Assembly: GCF_024519285.1 (NCBI RefSeq)
Contig: NZ_JAMZCY010000010.1
Span: forward strand, 62,001 to 126,000
DNA length: 64,000 nt
Origin: Cohnella sp. WQ 127256
GTDB taxonomy: Bacteria > Bacillota > Bacilli > Paenibacillales > Paenibacillaceae
Direction: 5' to 3'
The number at the start of each line of letters is the position of its first letter. Position 1 is the first letter of the stretch. Shown piece by piece: positions 33,681-42,371 of this stretch. The notes beneath the pieces were generated by a model. It was not told where the DNA came from. It was given only the letters and a program-made list of their open reading frames with translations, and made no database searches. Made by a program: the position numbers and the translations under genes.

Positions 33681-34484
33681 ATGGTAGATTTTTTTAGTAA
33701 TTTTGTGGATAGCTTTGCTAACTTTTTCGATTGGGCTCATATTGGAGAGATTTTATCTCAGCCCTCTACCTGGGGAATTATCGGGACACTTGTTGTTCTT
33801 GAGGGCTTGCTTTCCGCTGATAATGCATTAGTACTAGCCGTAATGGTTAGGCATCTTCCGAAAGAGCAGCAAAGGAAAGCTTTGTTCTACGGACTTATTG
33901 GTGCATACGTATTCCGGTTCTTGGCCATTGGTATAGGAACCTTCTTAGTTAAGATCACCTGGATTAAAGTGGCTGGGGGTCTGTATCTCCTCTGGATTGC
34001 ACTTAGTAATTTGTTTCACTTGGAATTTGCCCTTGCCCGCGTTGGTGGCATTCCACTTATTCCTTACATTCGACGCAAAGATCAAGAAGAAGATGGCGAG
34101 ATCAAAAATAAAGGCCTCAGCTTCTGGCGTACCGTTCTTGCCGTTGAAATCATGGATATCGCCTTCAGCATCGACAGCGTATTAGCGGCTTTCGGTGTGA
34201 GCGAAGAAGTATGGGTATTGTTCCTAGGAGGTATCCTTGGGGTTCTGATGATGCGTGGAGTCGCCCAAGTATTCCTGAAGCTGATCGAGAGGTATCCAGA
34301 GCTCGAGAAAGCGGCGTTCATCCTTATTATTGTTATTGCCGCTAAGATGATTGGTGGAGCATTCGGTTTCCACGTTTCGCATGCGGTGTTCTTCTCCATC
34401 CTCATCGCTATCTTCCTTGGTACGATGGTTATTAGCTCCATTAAGAGGAAGAAGGAAGAAGCCAAGTCTTCTGACTCTGTATAG
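33681..34484 (+). CDS. TerC-family integral membrane protein
   Basis: 267 residues with seven or eight membrane helices. The TerC signatures are SADNALVLAVMVRHLP (about 46-61) and EIMDIAFSIDSVLAAFGVS (about 156-174), whose acidic residues are thought to bind metal. The protein resembles B. subtilis YceF. TerC proteins support manganese export and metal loading of secreted enzymes. GAAGGGGGG precedes the ATG. An internal terminator follows, dividing the TerD/TerC part from the enzyme part of the island. Confidence 0.93.
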   Translation: MVDFFSNFVDSFANFFDWAHIGEILSQPSTWGIIGTLVVLEGLLSADNALVLAVMVRHLPKEQQRKALFYGLIGAYVFRFLAIGIGTFLVKITWIKVAGGLYLLWIALSNLFHLEFALARVGGIPLIPYIRRKDQEEDGEIKNKGLSFWRTVLAVEIMDIAFSIDSVLAAFGVSEEVWVLFLGGILGVLMMRGVAQVFLKLIERYPELEKAAFILIIVIAAKMIGGAFGFHVSHAVFFSILIAIFLGTMVISSIKRKKEEAKSSDSV

Positions 34485-34524
34485 AACAATTTAATGAACG
34501 AAACAACTATGTATAGACGTCGGA

Positions 34525-34556
34525 ATATCCCTCATGGACAAATGAGGGATATTTTT
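34525..34556 (+). terminator. Internal intrinsic terminator between terC and the enzyme genes
   Basis: A perfect 11-bp stem ATATCCCTCAT (34525-34535) / ATGAGGGATAT (34542-34552) with a 6-nt loop, then TTTT. The next gene's ribosome binding site starts only 5 nt later and no promoter fits between, so downstream genes depend on read-through or antitermination. Confidence 0.85.
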
Positions 34557-34575
34557 GACTAAGGAGATGATGTCA

Positions 34576-35784
34576 GTGCGATATTTTGACTATCTGACCC
34601 CGGAACAGGAAAGTGATATTTTTCATTACCTCCCTACGGAGTTCAGCAACCGAGATGATAAGGAGCTATTAGCTTATGCGGTAGGGGCAGCCCTCTATAT
34701 GCCTGCGATAAGACCAACGATAGCTGACGATATTATTAACCAGAAAATTAAAGGGCTTGTTTCCCTCGTCATCGATTTAGAGGATGCTATAGGAGACAAT
34801 CAATTGCAGCTTGCTGAACAGAATCTATGTGATACGATAGCGAAGCTTCATAGCTATATAACGATTGGATTACTTCACCCAAGTGCGTTACCCTTAATTT
34901 TTGTCCGTGTTCGAAGTGCGGAGCAGCTAGAGAAACTACTCATTCTTTTATCCGATCATCTCTCATTGATTACAGGCTTTGTATTTCCTAAATTTACACC
35001 TACATCTGGTGAAGCTTATTTTCGGATACTGGAGGATTATAATACAGGTAAGCCCTCGAATGCTCCGATCTTATACGGAATGCCGATCTTAGAAACACCT
35101 GATGTGATCTTTCGGGAGAGCCGGCTATCCACATTGTTAGACATCCAAGCTTTATTAATGAAGTATAAAGCTTATGTGCTTAATGTACGTATTGGGGCGA
35201 CTGACTTTTCGAGTATTTTCGGATTAAGACGAAACCCAGATATGACGATTTATGATATTGGAGTCCTTCGGGATTGTGTGACGGATATTATTAATATTTT
35301 CGGCAGAGAAGGCAACAGCTTTGTGATTTCTGGTCCTGTGTGGGAGTACTTCAAGAGCGATCGGGTTCTGAAGCCACAGTTGAGAACAACCCCTTTCAAG
35401 GAAGAGATGGGTCAAGATGGGCTGAAGCTGAGAATGTCATTCCTTGATCGTTCGGTAGATGGTTTGATCCGCGAGGTGGCGTATGATAAGGAAAACGGAA
35501 TTATTGGTAAAACAATTATCCATCCCACCCACTTGAGGCCGGTTCAATCGTTATATGTCGTCACGCATGAGGAGTATAGCGATGCTGTTAGCATTATTGC
35601 GAATAGTCAAGGTGACCACGGTGTTATGAAAAGTAAGTACGAGAACAAAATGAACGAAATCAAACCGCATCTTAACTGGTCAAACCGGATTATGAGCAGA
35701 TCAAAAATATTTGGGGTGCTTCATGAGAAACACAACTTTACCTGCCTACTCGCTGAAACAGAGCGAGCAACCGCACTTGTATAA
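34576..35784 (+). CDS. CitE-like HpcH/HpaI aldolase/lyase of the Ter pathway
   Basis: About 402 residues. The family core is seen in KGLVSLVIDLEDAIGD (acidic metal/CoA site), PLIFVRVRS, GFVFPKFTP and YGMPILETPDVIF, then NVRIGATDFSSIFGLRR and IIGKTIIHPTHLRPVQ. Such TIM-barrel enzymes cleave or form C-C bonds on acyl or sugar acid substrates. I choose the GTG at 34576, 9 nt after AAGGAG; the ATGs at 34567 and 34570 sit too close. It overlaps the next gene by 62 nt. It is part of the enzyme set predicted to build a nucleoside-like compound in Ter systems. Confidence 0.85.
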   Translation: MRYFDYLTPEQESDIFHYLPTEFSNRDDKELLAYAVGAALYMPAIRPTIADDIINQKIKGLVSLVIDLEDAIGDNQLQLAEQNLCDTIAKLHSYITIGLLHPSALPLIFVRVRSAEQLEKLLILLSDHLSLITGFVFPKFTPTSGEAYFRILEDYNTGKPSNAPILYGMPILETPDVIFRESRLSTLLDIQALLMKYKAYVLNVRIGATDFSSIFGLRRNPDMTIYDIGVLRDCVTDIINIFGREGNSFVISGPVWEYFKSDRVLKPQLRTTPFKEEMGQDGLKLRMSFLDRSVDGLIREVAYDKENGIIGKTIIHPTHLRPVQSLYVVTHEEYSDAVSIIANSQGDHGVMKSKYENKMNEIKPHLNWSNRIMSRSKIFGVLHEKHNFTCLLAETERATALV

Positions 35785-37135
35785 AATATTGGATAGCTTA
35801 GAGGTCGAAGTGAATGTGACCTCGAATCCTTATGACTTGAAGCTAGACCATCTGTTCCAGATGGCCGCCAGAATTAATAAGAAACGTGGCTTTCTCTTCG
35901 TCAGCAAGCTGCTGGGCAAGCATTTGCCTGTTCATCCGGCTCTATCTCTAGCATCTGGTGCGATATTAGGGTGCTTATATGAATCTACGATTCTAAATCG
36001 TTCATCCGCTATGTCTGTCGTGCAATTACGTGAAGCCTTCGAGAACACAAAACTAGCGGATGAGCTATACGAGCAACTTATGGATAAGAAAATCAAAGTG
36101 GATGAGCCGACATTATTTATCGGATTCGCAGAGACGGCTACCGCCCTTGGTCATAGCATGTTCGATGCTTTCGAGGGAAATGTAACTTTCCTGCATACAA
36201 CTCGGGAGCAGATTGATGATATGCATTCCCTAATTAACTTTGAGGAAGAGCACTCCCATGCGGTTTCTCATCGTTGTTATGCCGATAATCCCGATCTCTT
36301 CCGCAATGCGTCTAGAATCGTATTAGTGGACGATGAGATCACTACTGGGAATACATCGCTGAATATCATTAAAGAGTTATTTGAAAGATTCGGGCATACC
36401 GACTTTATTGTGGCGAGTCTACTGGATTGGCGTTCAGCGCAAGATAGAAGCCGGTTTGATCAATTGGAGCAAGATCTTGGGATTCGGATCCGCTGTCTGT
36501 CATTAGTAGAGGGCTTCATCTCCGTGAAGGGGAGTCCTTTGGAGGAACGAGAACCTATCGCGCCTAAGATATCGACGGATAACGAAGTAACCTTTCGAAC
36601 ACTAGACGTTTCCCCATACTTTAAACCTCATGAGTCTGAGAAGCGCTCCACTGCTGATGGTGGTGTTGCTGGGAATGATGTATTGTATGTTAAGCATACG
36701 GGTAGATTTGGAATGGATGCGTTGCAAGGTGAAGCGCTGGATCAAGAAATCCAACAAGCTGCTGCTTACTTGGTTTCGCAGAGAACGGGCAAGCGAATTC
36801 TGTGTATCGGAACGGGCGAGTTCATGTATATTCCGATGAGGATTGCCGCTCTCATGGGAGATGGGGTCAGCTGTCAATCCACGACAAGGAGCCCTATTCA
36901 TCCGCTACAGAGGGAGCATTATGCTATCACCTCAGCATTCCCGTTCGACTCCATTGAGGATGCCTCCATCCCGAACTTCATGTATAATTTGTCCCCTGGG
37001 CAATATGACGAAGCATTTGTGTTTGTTGAAAGAGCGTATGATGCAGACAACGGGAAATCCTTTGAGCAGGCGCTCTCCGAGATCGGTATACCTGTCGTAA
37101 ATCTAGTTACATTTTCACATTGCAAGGAAGTATGA
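35723..37135 (+). CDS. Phosphoribosyltransferase with C-terminal TRSP domain
   Basis: About 470 residues. The N-terminal half is a PRTase fold with the PRPP loop RIVLVDDEITTGNT (about 200-213). The C-terminal domain contains IGTGEFMYIPMRIA and the name-giving TRSP motif in STTRSPIHP (about 390-398). Enzymes of this architecture are known from Ter-linked gene clusters, where a role in making a nucleotide-like product from PRPP has been proposed. I place the start at ATG 35723 after GGGGTG. Its start lies inside the preceding gene, suggesting coupled translation. Confidence 0.88.
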   Translation: MRNTTLPAYSLKQSEQPHLYKILDSLEVEVNVTSNPYDLKLDHLFQMAARINKKRGFLFVSKLLGKHLPVHPALSLASGAILGCLYESTILNRSSAMSVVQLREAFENTKLADELYEQLMDKKIKVDEPTLFIGFAETATALGHSMFDAFEGNVTFLHTTREQIDDMHSLINFEEEHSHAVSHRCYADNPDLFRNASRIVLVDDEITTGNTSLNIIKELFERFGHTDFIVASLLDWRSAQDRSRFDQLEQDLGIRIRCLSLVEGFISVKGSPLEEREPIAPKISTDNEVTFRTLDVSPYFKPHESEKRSTADGGVAGNDVLYVKHTGRFGMDALQGEALDQEIQQAAAYLVSQRTGKRILCIGTGEFMYIPMRIAALMGDGVSCQSTTRSPIHPLQREHYAITSAFPFDSIEDASIPNFMYNLSPGQYDEAFVFVERAYDADNGKSFEQALSEIGIPVVNLVTFSHCKEV

Positions 37136-37156
37136 GTTAAGTTCGGAGGGCATGAG

Positions 37157-38296
37157 ATGAAATCATCAATACTGGACGGGGAATTAGCTACACCATCTCC
37201 AATGGGAAGTTACCATTCTGAAGATGTCGTATTTCTGTTAAAGGATTTAAGTCATCTGGAGCTGGAGAGAGGAACGGAAGACCGTGAGGAAGCGATTCAA
37301 ACGGGTACGCACTATTCAGAAATGCTACCTATTGAATATCGTCCAACGGATGCTTATATTCAGCTGTTTCATGAGACGCTTCATCTGACAGCTAGACGTG
37401 TAGCAGAAGCGGTAGCTATCGTATCTGAACAGATTGTTAGCAAGCGTGGGACTTCTCTAGTTCTTGCATCGTTAGCTAGAGCAGGGACTCCAATCGGAGT
37501 ATTAATCAAAAGATACATTCAAGCTTATTATCAAGTGGATGTACCTCATTACAGTATTTCAATTATTAGAGGCAAAGGCATCGATGAGAACGCCATTAAA
37601 TATATGCTACGTAAGCATCCACAAGCCGAAATCCAGTTTGTTGATGGCTGGACAGGCAAAGGTGCCATTCGAAAGGTGCTCATTGAAGCTTGCGAAAGCT
37701 TAGAGCAGAAATACGGGGTTCAATTAAACGACGATCTTGCCGTGCTCGCGGATCCAGGCTGCTGCTCCGCGACGTTCGGCACACGTGATGATTTTCTCAT
37801 TCCGAGTGCTTGTCTGAATTCCACAGTGTCGGGCTTGGTAAGCCGAACGGTTCTAAGGGATGATCTGATCGGACCTGAAGATTATCACGGAGCCAAGTAC
37901 TACCGGGAATGGGAGAAGGATGATCTATCGAACGAATATATCGATACGATTGCACATCACTTCGATTCCGTAAGGGATGAAGCCAGGGTACAGGCAAAGT
38001 TACTGTTGGAGTCTAAGGGCGAGAGTGCTGCTGTGACATGGAAAGGTGAACAAGATATCCGTAGAATCCAAAATGATTTTAGGATTGATAACATTAACCT
38101 TGTCAAGCCTGGGGTCGGGGAAACGACGCGTGTGCTGCTACGAAGAGTGCCATGGAAAATTCTCGTAAATGACTTGAACAATTCAAATCTTGCTCCTATC
38201 CTTCTATTGGCTAAAGACCGTGGAGTTCCCGTTGAAGTATATCCAGATTTGACTTATTCATGTTGCGGGATCATTAAGCCGCATAGGGAGGACTAA
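37157..38296 (+). CDS. StiP-family cysteine protease-like protein with PELOTA RNA-binding domain
   Basis: 379 residues. The N-terminal part (GSYHSEDVVFLLKDLSHLELE, SLARAGTPIGVLIKRY, DGWTGKGAIRKVL, LADPGCCSATFGTRDDFLIPSACL, STVSGLVSRTV) matches the cysteine-protease StiP type. The C-terminal about 60 residues (VGETTRVLLRRVPWKILVND to GVPVEVYPDLTYSCCGII) form a PELOTA-like RNA-binding domain. The CC pair near residue 199 is a candidate active site. GGAGGGC precedes the ATG. It lies between PRTase and HAD genes, as in other Ter clusters. Biochemical function is unproven. Confidence 0.87.
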   Translation: MKSSILDGELATPSPMGSYHSEDVVFLLKDLSHLELERGTEDREEAIQTGTHYSEMLPIEYRPTDAYIQLFHETLHLTARRVAEAVAIVSEQIVSKRGTSLVLASLARAGTPIGVLIKRYIQAYYQVDVPHYSISIIRGKGIDENAIKYMLRKHPQAEIQFVDGWTGKGAIRKVLIEACESLEQKYGVQLNDDLAVLADPGCCSATFGTRDDFLIPSACLNSTVSGLVSRTVLRDDLIGPEDYHGAKYYREWEKDDLSNEYIDTIAHHFDSVRDEARVQAKLLLESKGESAAVTWKGEQDIRRIQNDFRIDNINLVKPGVGETTRVLLRRVPWKILVNDLNNSNLAPILLLAKDRGVPVEVYPDLTYSCCGIIKPHRED

Positions 38297-38299
38297 GAT

Positions 38300-39106
38300 T
38301 TGATCTTTGCCTGCGATTTGGACCAGACACTTATTTATTCGCGTAAATCAATGGGGATTATCGATGCGGATGAGCTCGTTCCTGTAGAAACCTACGAAAA
38401 TGACTACCTCTCCTTCATGACGCGAACGGCTTACCACAACCTTCAACAGCTTAGTCAGCAAATCCATTTTGTACCTGCTACTACGAGAATCTACGAGCAA
38501 TTCCAGAGAATATTTGGATTGAACGAGGGTATTCGCTCCCGTTATGCCGTCATCAGTAATGGGGGTAGGGTGCTTATTGAGGGTAAGCCGGATTTGGATT
38601 GGGAGAATCGAGTTCGGGAGACGGTACGTAAGGAATGTGCTCCCCATGACGAAATCAAGCTGATGTTTGAACGACTTGTTCATGCGGATTGTGTCATTAA
38701 GGATCGTTATTGTGACGACTTGTTTTATTCTATTATTGTGGAGCGTGACTTGCTTCCTCCAGGCTTGATGGTGGAGCTAGAAAAGCTCCTTCGTGGCTAT
38801 GGCTGGAACTGCTCACTTCAAGGACGTAAAATTTATTTAGTACCGGACCATGTTAATAAAGGTGCGGCTGTTCAATATGTTAAGGAGTTGTCTAATTCTC
38901 GGAGTATTTTCGCGGCTGGAGATAGCTTGCTGGATGAAAGTATGCTTGTCATTGCCAACGAGGCTATGGCTCCTAAACACGGTGAGCTCTATCGGAAATA
39001 CGGATCACACGATCATATTCGTTTTACGGAACACTCGGGTATTCGGGCTTCGGAAGAAATCATAGATGTATTAATGAAGCGGATGGAGGTAAGGGACGTT
39101 ATATGA
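38300..39106 (+). CDS. HAD-superfamily phosphatase of the Ter cluster
   Basis: 268 residues. HAD motif I is ACDLDQTLIYS (residues 4-14, nucleophile Asp), motif II region is FVPATTR, motif III Lys lies in VNKGAAVQYV and motif IV is FAAGDSLLDESM. The cap fold is of C2 type, like sucrose-phosphate phosphatases. It probably removes phosphate from the pathway product or an intermediate. It starts at TTG 38300 after GGGAGG, 3 nt past the previous stop, and overlaps the next gene by ATGA. Confidence 0.88.
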   Translation: MIFACDLDQTLIYSRKSMGIIDADELVPVETYENDYLSFMTRTAYHNLQQLSQQIHFVPATTRIYEQFQRIFGLNEGIRSRYAVISNGGRVLIEGKPDLDWENRVRETVRKECAPHDEIKLMFERLVHADCVIKDRYCDDLFYSIIVERDLLPPGLMVELEKLLRGYGWNCSLQGRKIYLVPDHVNKGAAVQYVKELSNSRSIFAAGDSLLDESMLVIANEAMAPKHGELYRKYGSHDHIRFTEHSGIRASEEIIDVLMKRMEVRDVI

Positions 39107-40119
39107 CTAATATTTATTTGAACCGCTGGTTTTCAGTCTCTTACCACTACATGAACATGATTCGCGACAACCCTGATAGACAGTTATTTAAGTTTTACGG
39201 CACGCATCCAGATCCGAGCCATTTGAGCTTGCAGGCTTGCGATTACTCGGAGCAAGAGCCCGTTCTACACGGTACTGAGTATGTCGATTATGCCGTTAAT
39301 TTTTGTAAGCGCCATAAAATTGACATTTTTATCCCCCGTCTCAAGATGCTCGAAATTGCTAAGGAAGTTCATCGATTCGACGCCATTGGTACAAAGGTAA
39401 TGGTGTGCCGCGACATTGAGCTTCTGGAGTGTATGATCGAAAAAGATCAATTTTATGAAAAGCTTCAAGGTACCGGTGTAGTCCCCATTCCGGAATACTA
39501 TATCGTTGAAACGGCACAGCAATTCAAAGAAGCGTATGAAACGCTTATCGGTAATGGACACAAGGTGTGCTTTAAGCCGACGAATTCCGAGGGGGGCATG
39601 GGGTTTCGGATTATCGATAACAACATGAATCCGTTAGAAAATCTATATAGCTGGGTTAGCTTATCGGTTCCTTTCGAGCAAGTGTATGACACGCTATCTG
39701 CTGTCGAGAAGTTTCCCAAGCTGATGGTGATGGAGCTGCTGGAAGAGGATGAATTCAGCATTGACTGTCTGGCAGACGCAGAGGGGAAGCTCATTACTGC
39801 TATTCCAAGAAGAAAGTCTTCCGGTCGAATCTACATTATGGAGGATATTGCTGAGCTTACTCAGATTGCTTGTAATGTTGCAGAGAAGTGTCGAATACCG
39901 TTCGTCTACAATATTCAAGTGAAGATGAACAAAGGTATCCCTAAGCTTCTAGAGATTAATCCGAGAATGTCTGGCGGCTTGTATATTACTTGTTTGACTG
40001 GGGTGAATATGCCCTATCTAGCGGTTAAGACGATCATGGGACAACCTTTCGAGCAACCCAAGCCTCAGTTTGGAGTCAAGGCTAGCTACATTGAAAAGCC
40101 AATTATTATGAAGGAATAA
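39103..40119 (+). CDS. ATP-grasp family ligase of the Ter cluster
   Basis: 338 residues with the ATP-grasp fold: CFKPTNSEGGMGFRII (ATP-binding lysine and Gly loop, about 157-172), LMVMELLEEDEFSIDCL and the metal-ligand segment PKLLEINPRMSGGLYI (about 286-301), typical of carbamoyl-phosphate-synthetase-like grasp enzymes. It would ligate a carboxylate to an amine or similar nucleophile using ATP. Start overlaps the HAD stop (ATGA), so the two are translationally coupled. Substrate unknown. Confidence 0.9.
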   Translation: MTNIYLNRWFSVSYHYMNMIRDNPDRQLFKFYGTHPDPSHLSLQACDYSEQEPVLHGTEYVDYAVNFCKRHKIDIFIPRLKMLEIAKEVHRFDAIGTKVMVCRDIELLECMIEKDQFYEKLQGTGVVPIPEYYIVETAQQFKEAYETLIGNGHKVCFKPTNSEGGMGFRIIDNNMNPLENLYSWVSLSVPFEQVYDTLSAVEKFPKLMVMELLEEDEFSIDCLADAEGKLITAIPRRKSSGRIYIMEDIAELTQIACNVAEKCRIPFVYNIQVKMNKGIPKLLEINPRMSGGLYITCLTGVNMPYLAVKTIMGQPFEQPKPQFGVKASYIEKPIIMKE

Positions 40120-40205
40120 GAGTTACTTCCGATAATAAATTGACGAGAGCTGTTGAAAATCATAAACTTATACCAATAGATTGTAAGTTGGGAGGTATGA
40201 TTTGT

Positions 40206-40922
40206 TTGCTTCGTTCCAAATGGGGGTTAATCTCCGTAATTATTGGTTATGTCGCTGGGCTAGTTACGTCTAAATTTCTTCCTATTCCTGTTGCGTTAAT
40301 ATTTCCTGTGCTTGGGACGATGTTGGGTTCAGTTATACGTCAATCCGAGCTCAAAGTGGCCAAGCTTGTTGCGGAAAGAGATGCGGCAACTGCAGCCGCA
40401 GCAGCAATTACCGCTACGAATAACAGCCAGAGGGTAGAGCCACCACAGTCTTCTAACAGTCGGGTTGTCGATGCTTCGTCGTCACAGTCGGACAAGGCTA
40501 CAAGCGAGAGAGCTATCCAGTTAGGGCCGGAATGGGACTCGATTATTGAGTATATCGGAACGATCGAGGATATGGTGCTACTCGAAGGGGAGAAGGACAA
40601 CCTCGATAATGAAATCGTTCAACGGACGCTTTCTGTGCTTGTGAGGTTAAATCGGATTATTCCACAAATTGTTGCCTTCAATAACGGTGAAATTAATCAT
40701 AAGATTCAACGGTTAGTTTTGAAGGATTTGAATGGCGCAATTACACCGTTTATTCATTTAAGTGGTGAAGCCAAACGGCAGAACCGCAGAATTTTATTGA
40801 ATAGCCTTAAAGATATCGACAATCAAATTTCCACTTACACGAGCTTCGTAGAGCAGAAGGACCTGATGGAATTGAAAAATAAGGCCGAGCTCATACATCA
40901 ACGATATGGCGCAGGAAATTAA
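40206..40922 (+). CDS. Membrane protein paired with TelA, unknown family
   Basis: About 238 residues. Two hydrophobic segments near the N-terminus (LISVIIGYVAGLVTSKF and PVALIFPVLGTMLGSVI) are followed by an Ala-rich coiled-coil stretch and a Ser/Gln-rich linker. A helical C-terminal domain follows (EWDSIIEYIGTIEDMVLLEGEKD onward). I choose TTG 40206, 10 nt after GGGAGG; the ATG at 40197 is only 1 nt from that site. It is 21 nt upstream of telA. In other Firmicutes telA often follows an XpaC-like gene, and this may be a diverged counterpart (inference). Confidence 0.7.
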   Translation: MLRSKWGLISVIIGYVAGLVTSKFLPIPVALIFPVLGTMLGSVIRQSELKVAKLVAERDAATAAAAAITATNNSQRVEPPQSSNSRVVDASSSQSDKATSERAIQLGPEWDSIIEYIGTIEDMVLLEGEKDNLDNEIVQRTLSVLVRLNRIIPQIVAFNNGEINHKIQRLVLKDLNGAITPFIHLSGEAKRQNRRILLNSLKDIDNQISTYTSFVEQKDLMELKNKAELIHQRYGAGN

Positions 40923-40943
40923 ACTTATGGGGAGGATTTACGC

Positions 40944-42044
40944 ATGAGTACACAAGCCATTCTTCTTAAAGATTCAGACACAGCTAAAGTACAGCAAGAA
41001 GCGCAATCTACAATTCAACGGATTTCTTCAACCGACTCTACCCAATTGGATTCTTTAATGGATGAGATCGGGAGAATGGGTCAGAGGACGATGGAGAAGG
41101 CTGGGGCTAATCTTACCTTGCTGGAGCGTCCACTGAATGATCTCTTAAATGGTAAGCGCTCCGAAATTGCGGGCAACATTATGAAGCTGCGCAACGAGGT
41201 CGATGACTTAAACCGCAGTAAGGATCTATCGCTTATGCAGAAAATTCTGCGCAAGACTCCGATGAAAAACTACATCATGAAGTATCAGTCGGTTAAAACC
41301 AACGTTAACGCGATTATTTCCGCGCTTCGTAATGGTAAAGATACTTTGGAAGAAAACATCGTGCATATGCGTAACCTGAAGCAAATGTGTCTTACGGAAA
41401 TGTATAACGTACAGCAACGCATCGAATTGGGTAACCAGCTTAGAGTGTTGTTCGAGCAAGAGATCGCTAAGCCGGAAAATGAATCTCGGAAAGCTCAGCT
41501 TGAACGTGGACTACGTAAGGTGGTAACTCGTATTCAAGCATTTACAGAGATGATTATGCTGTATCAGCAAGCGATTGCCGGCTCTGACATCATTAATGAT
41601 AATAACGACAAGCTGATTGATTCAGTTGATGCAACAATCGATAAGACACAGCATCTGATTACCGTGTCGGCGATGATTGCAACGGCACTGGATGATCAGT
41701 TGAAGGTTATCGATGCTGTTAATGCGACGAATGAGATGCTAGGTAAGCAGTTTGCCGAGAATGCACGTCTCCTTAATGAAACAACTCAGAAGACGACACA
41801 AGCGATGACAAAATCAGCGATGTCCATGGAACAGATTAATCAAGCCATGAATGACCTGACTTCGGCCATCACGCGTTGCGAGGAGTCGAATCGGACGATC
41901 ATTTCGTCTGCTACGGAACAAACCGCGCGTCTTACAGAAATCAACAAGCAAATGGGTCAACGTTTAGGCTTGAATTCTGGTAAGAGTGCTGCAGCAACGC
42001 CTGCAGCTATTCAAGAGCCAGCGATTACAAGTTTGTTGGACTAG
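40944..42044 (+). CDS. telA: TelA-family toxic anion resistance protein
   Basis: 366 residues, soluble and almost wholly alpha-helical. It has the family pattern: SLMDEIGRMGQRTMEKAGANL near the start, LNDLLNGKRSEIAGNIMKLRNEVDDLN, YNVQQRIELGN and a C-terminal repeat of polar helices (QAMNDLTSAITRCEESNRTI). It is equivalent to B. subtilis YceH. TelA genes are linked to tellurite and bacteriocin tolerance, with unknown mechanism. GGGGAGGA precedes the ATG. It is the last gene of the island and is followed by a terminator. Confidence 0.93.
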   Translation: MSTQAILLKDSDTAKVQQEAQSTIQRISSTDSTQLDSLMDEIGRMGQRTMEKAGANLTLLERPLNDLLNGKRSEIAGNIMKLRNEVDDLNRSKDLSLMQKILRKTPMKNYIMKYQSVKTNVNAIISALRNGKDTLEENIVHMRNLKQMCLTEMYNVQQRIELGNQLRVLFEQEIAKPENESRKAQLERGLRKVVTRIQAFTEMIMLYQQAIAGSDIINDNNDKLIDSVDATIDKTQHLITVSAMIATALDDQLKVIDAVNATNEMLGKQFAENARLLNETTQKTTQAMTKSAMSMEQINQAMNDLTSAITRCEESNRTIISSATEQTARLTEINKQMGQRLGLNSGKSAAATPAAIQEPAITSLLD

Positions 42045-42060
42045 CATCTTCCCCTCATCA

Positions 42061-42092
42061 GGTCGGCCAGTGTTACTGGCTGGCCTTTTTGT
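42061..42092 (+). terminator. Intrinsic terminator of the ter island
   Basis: GGTCGGCCAG (42061-42070) pairs with CTGGCTGGCC (42076-42085), with two wobble pairs, and is followed by TTTTTG. Confidence 0.85.
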
Positions 42093-42204
42093 TGACTACG
42101 CTCGGCAATACAAGCTCTACTAAATATCGTCATATTTTCTCTATTAACTGGATAGACTTGAATTACAGGTAGAATATCCGGATTTAGTAGAGAGGAAGAT
42201 TAAT

Positions 42205-42303
42205 ATGGTGATGAGCTGGGTAATTGGGCTAAGCATGCTTGTATTAATCGTAGTGGTAAGTAGTGAAAAAGCAGAGGCTATTATGGAGCTATCCGAAGAT
42301 TAG
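42205..42303 (+). CDS. Small membrane peptide, 32 aa
   Basis: A short reading frame with a good ribosome binding site (GAGAGGAAG, 6 nt before ATG). It encodes a hydrophobic helix (MSWVIGLSMLVLIVVV) followed by a charged tail (EKAEAIMELSED). A strong terminator separates it from telA upstream. Size and layout fit a single-pass small membrane protein. No family is recognised, and coding status rests only on the ribosome binding site and the composition. Confidence 0.45.
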   Translation: MVMSWVIGLSMLVLIVVVSSEKAEAIMELSED

Positions 42304-42371
42304 ATTTTCAAATCCCTCCCAATTTGTTACTATACCAATATGCGACAGCGAGAGTGGGAGGGGAAATTGGT

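Noticed and set aside
29707-42092. Island acquired with mobile elements
   Set aside because: No integrase, transposase, tRNA or direct repeat borders are seen, and codon use looks like that of the neighbours by eye.
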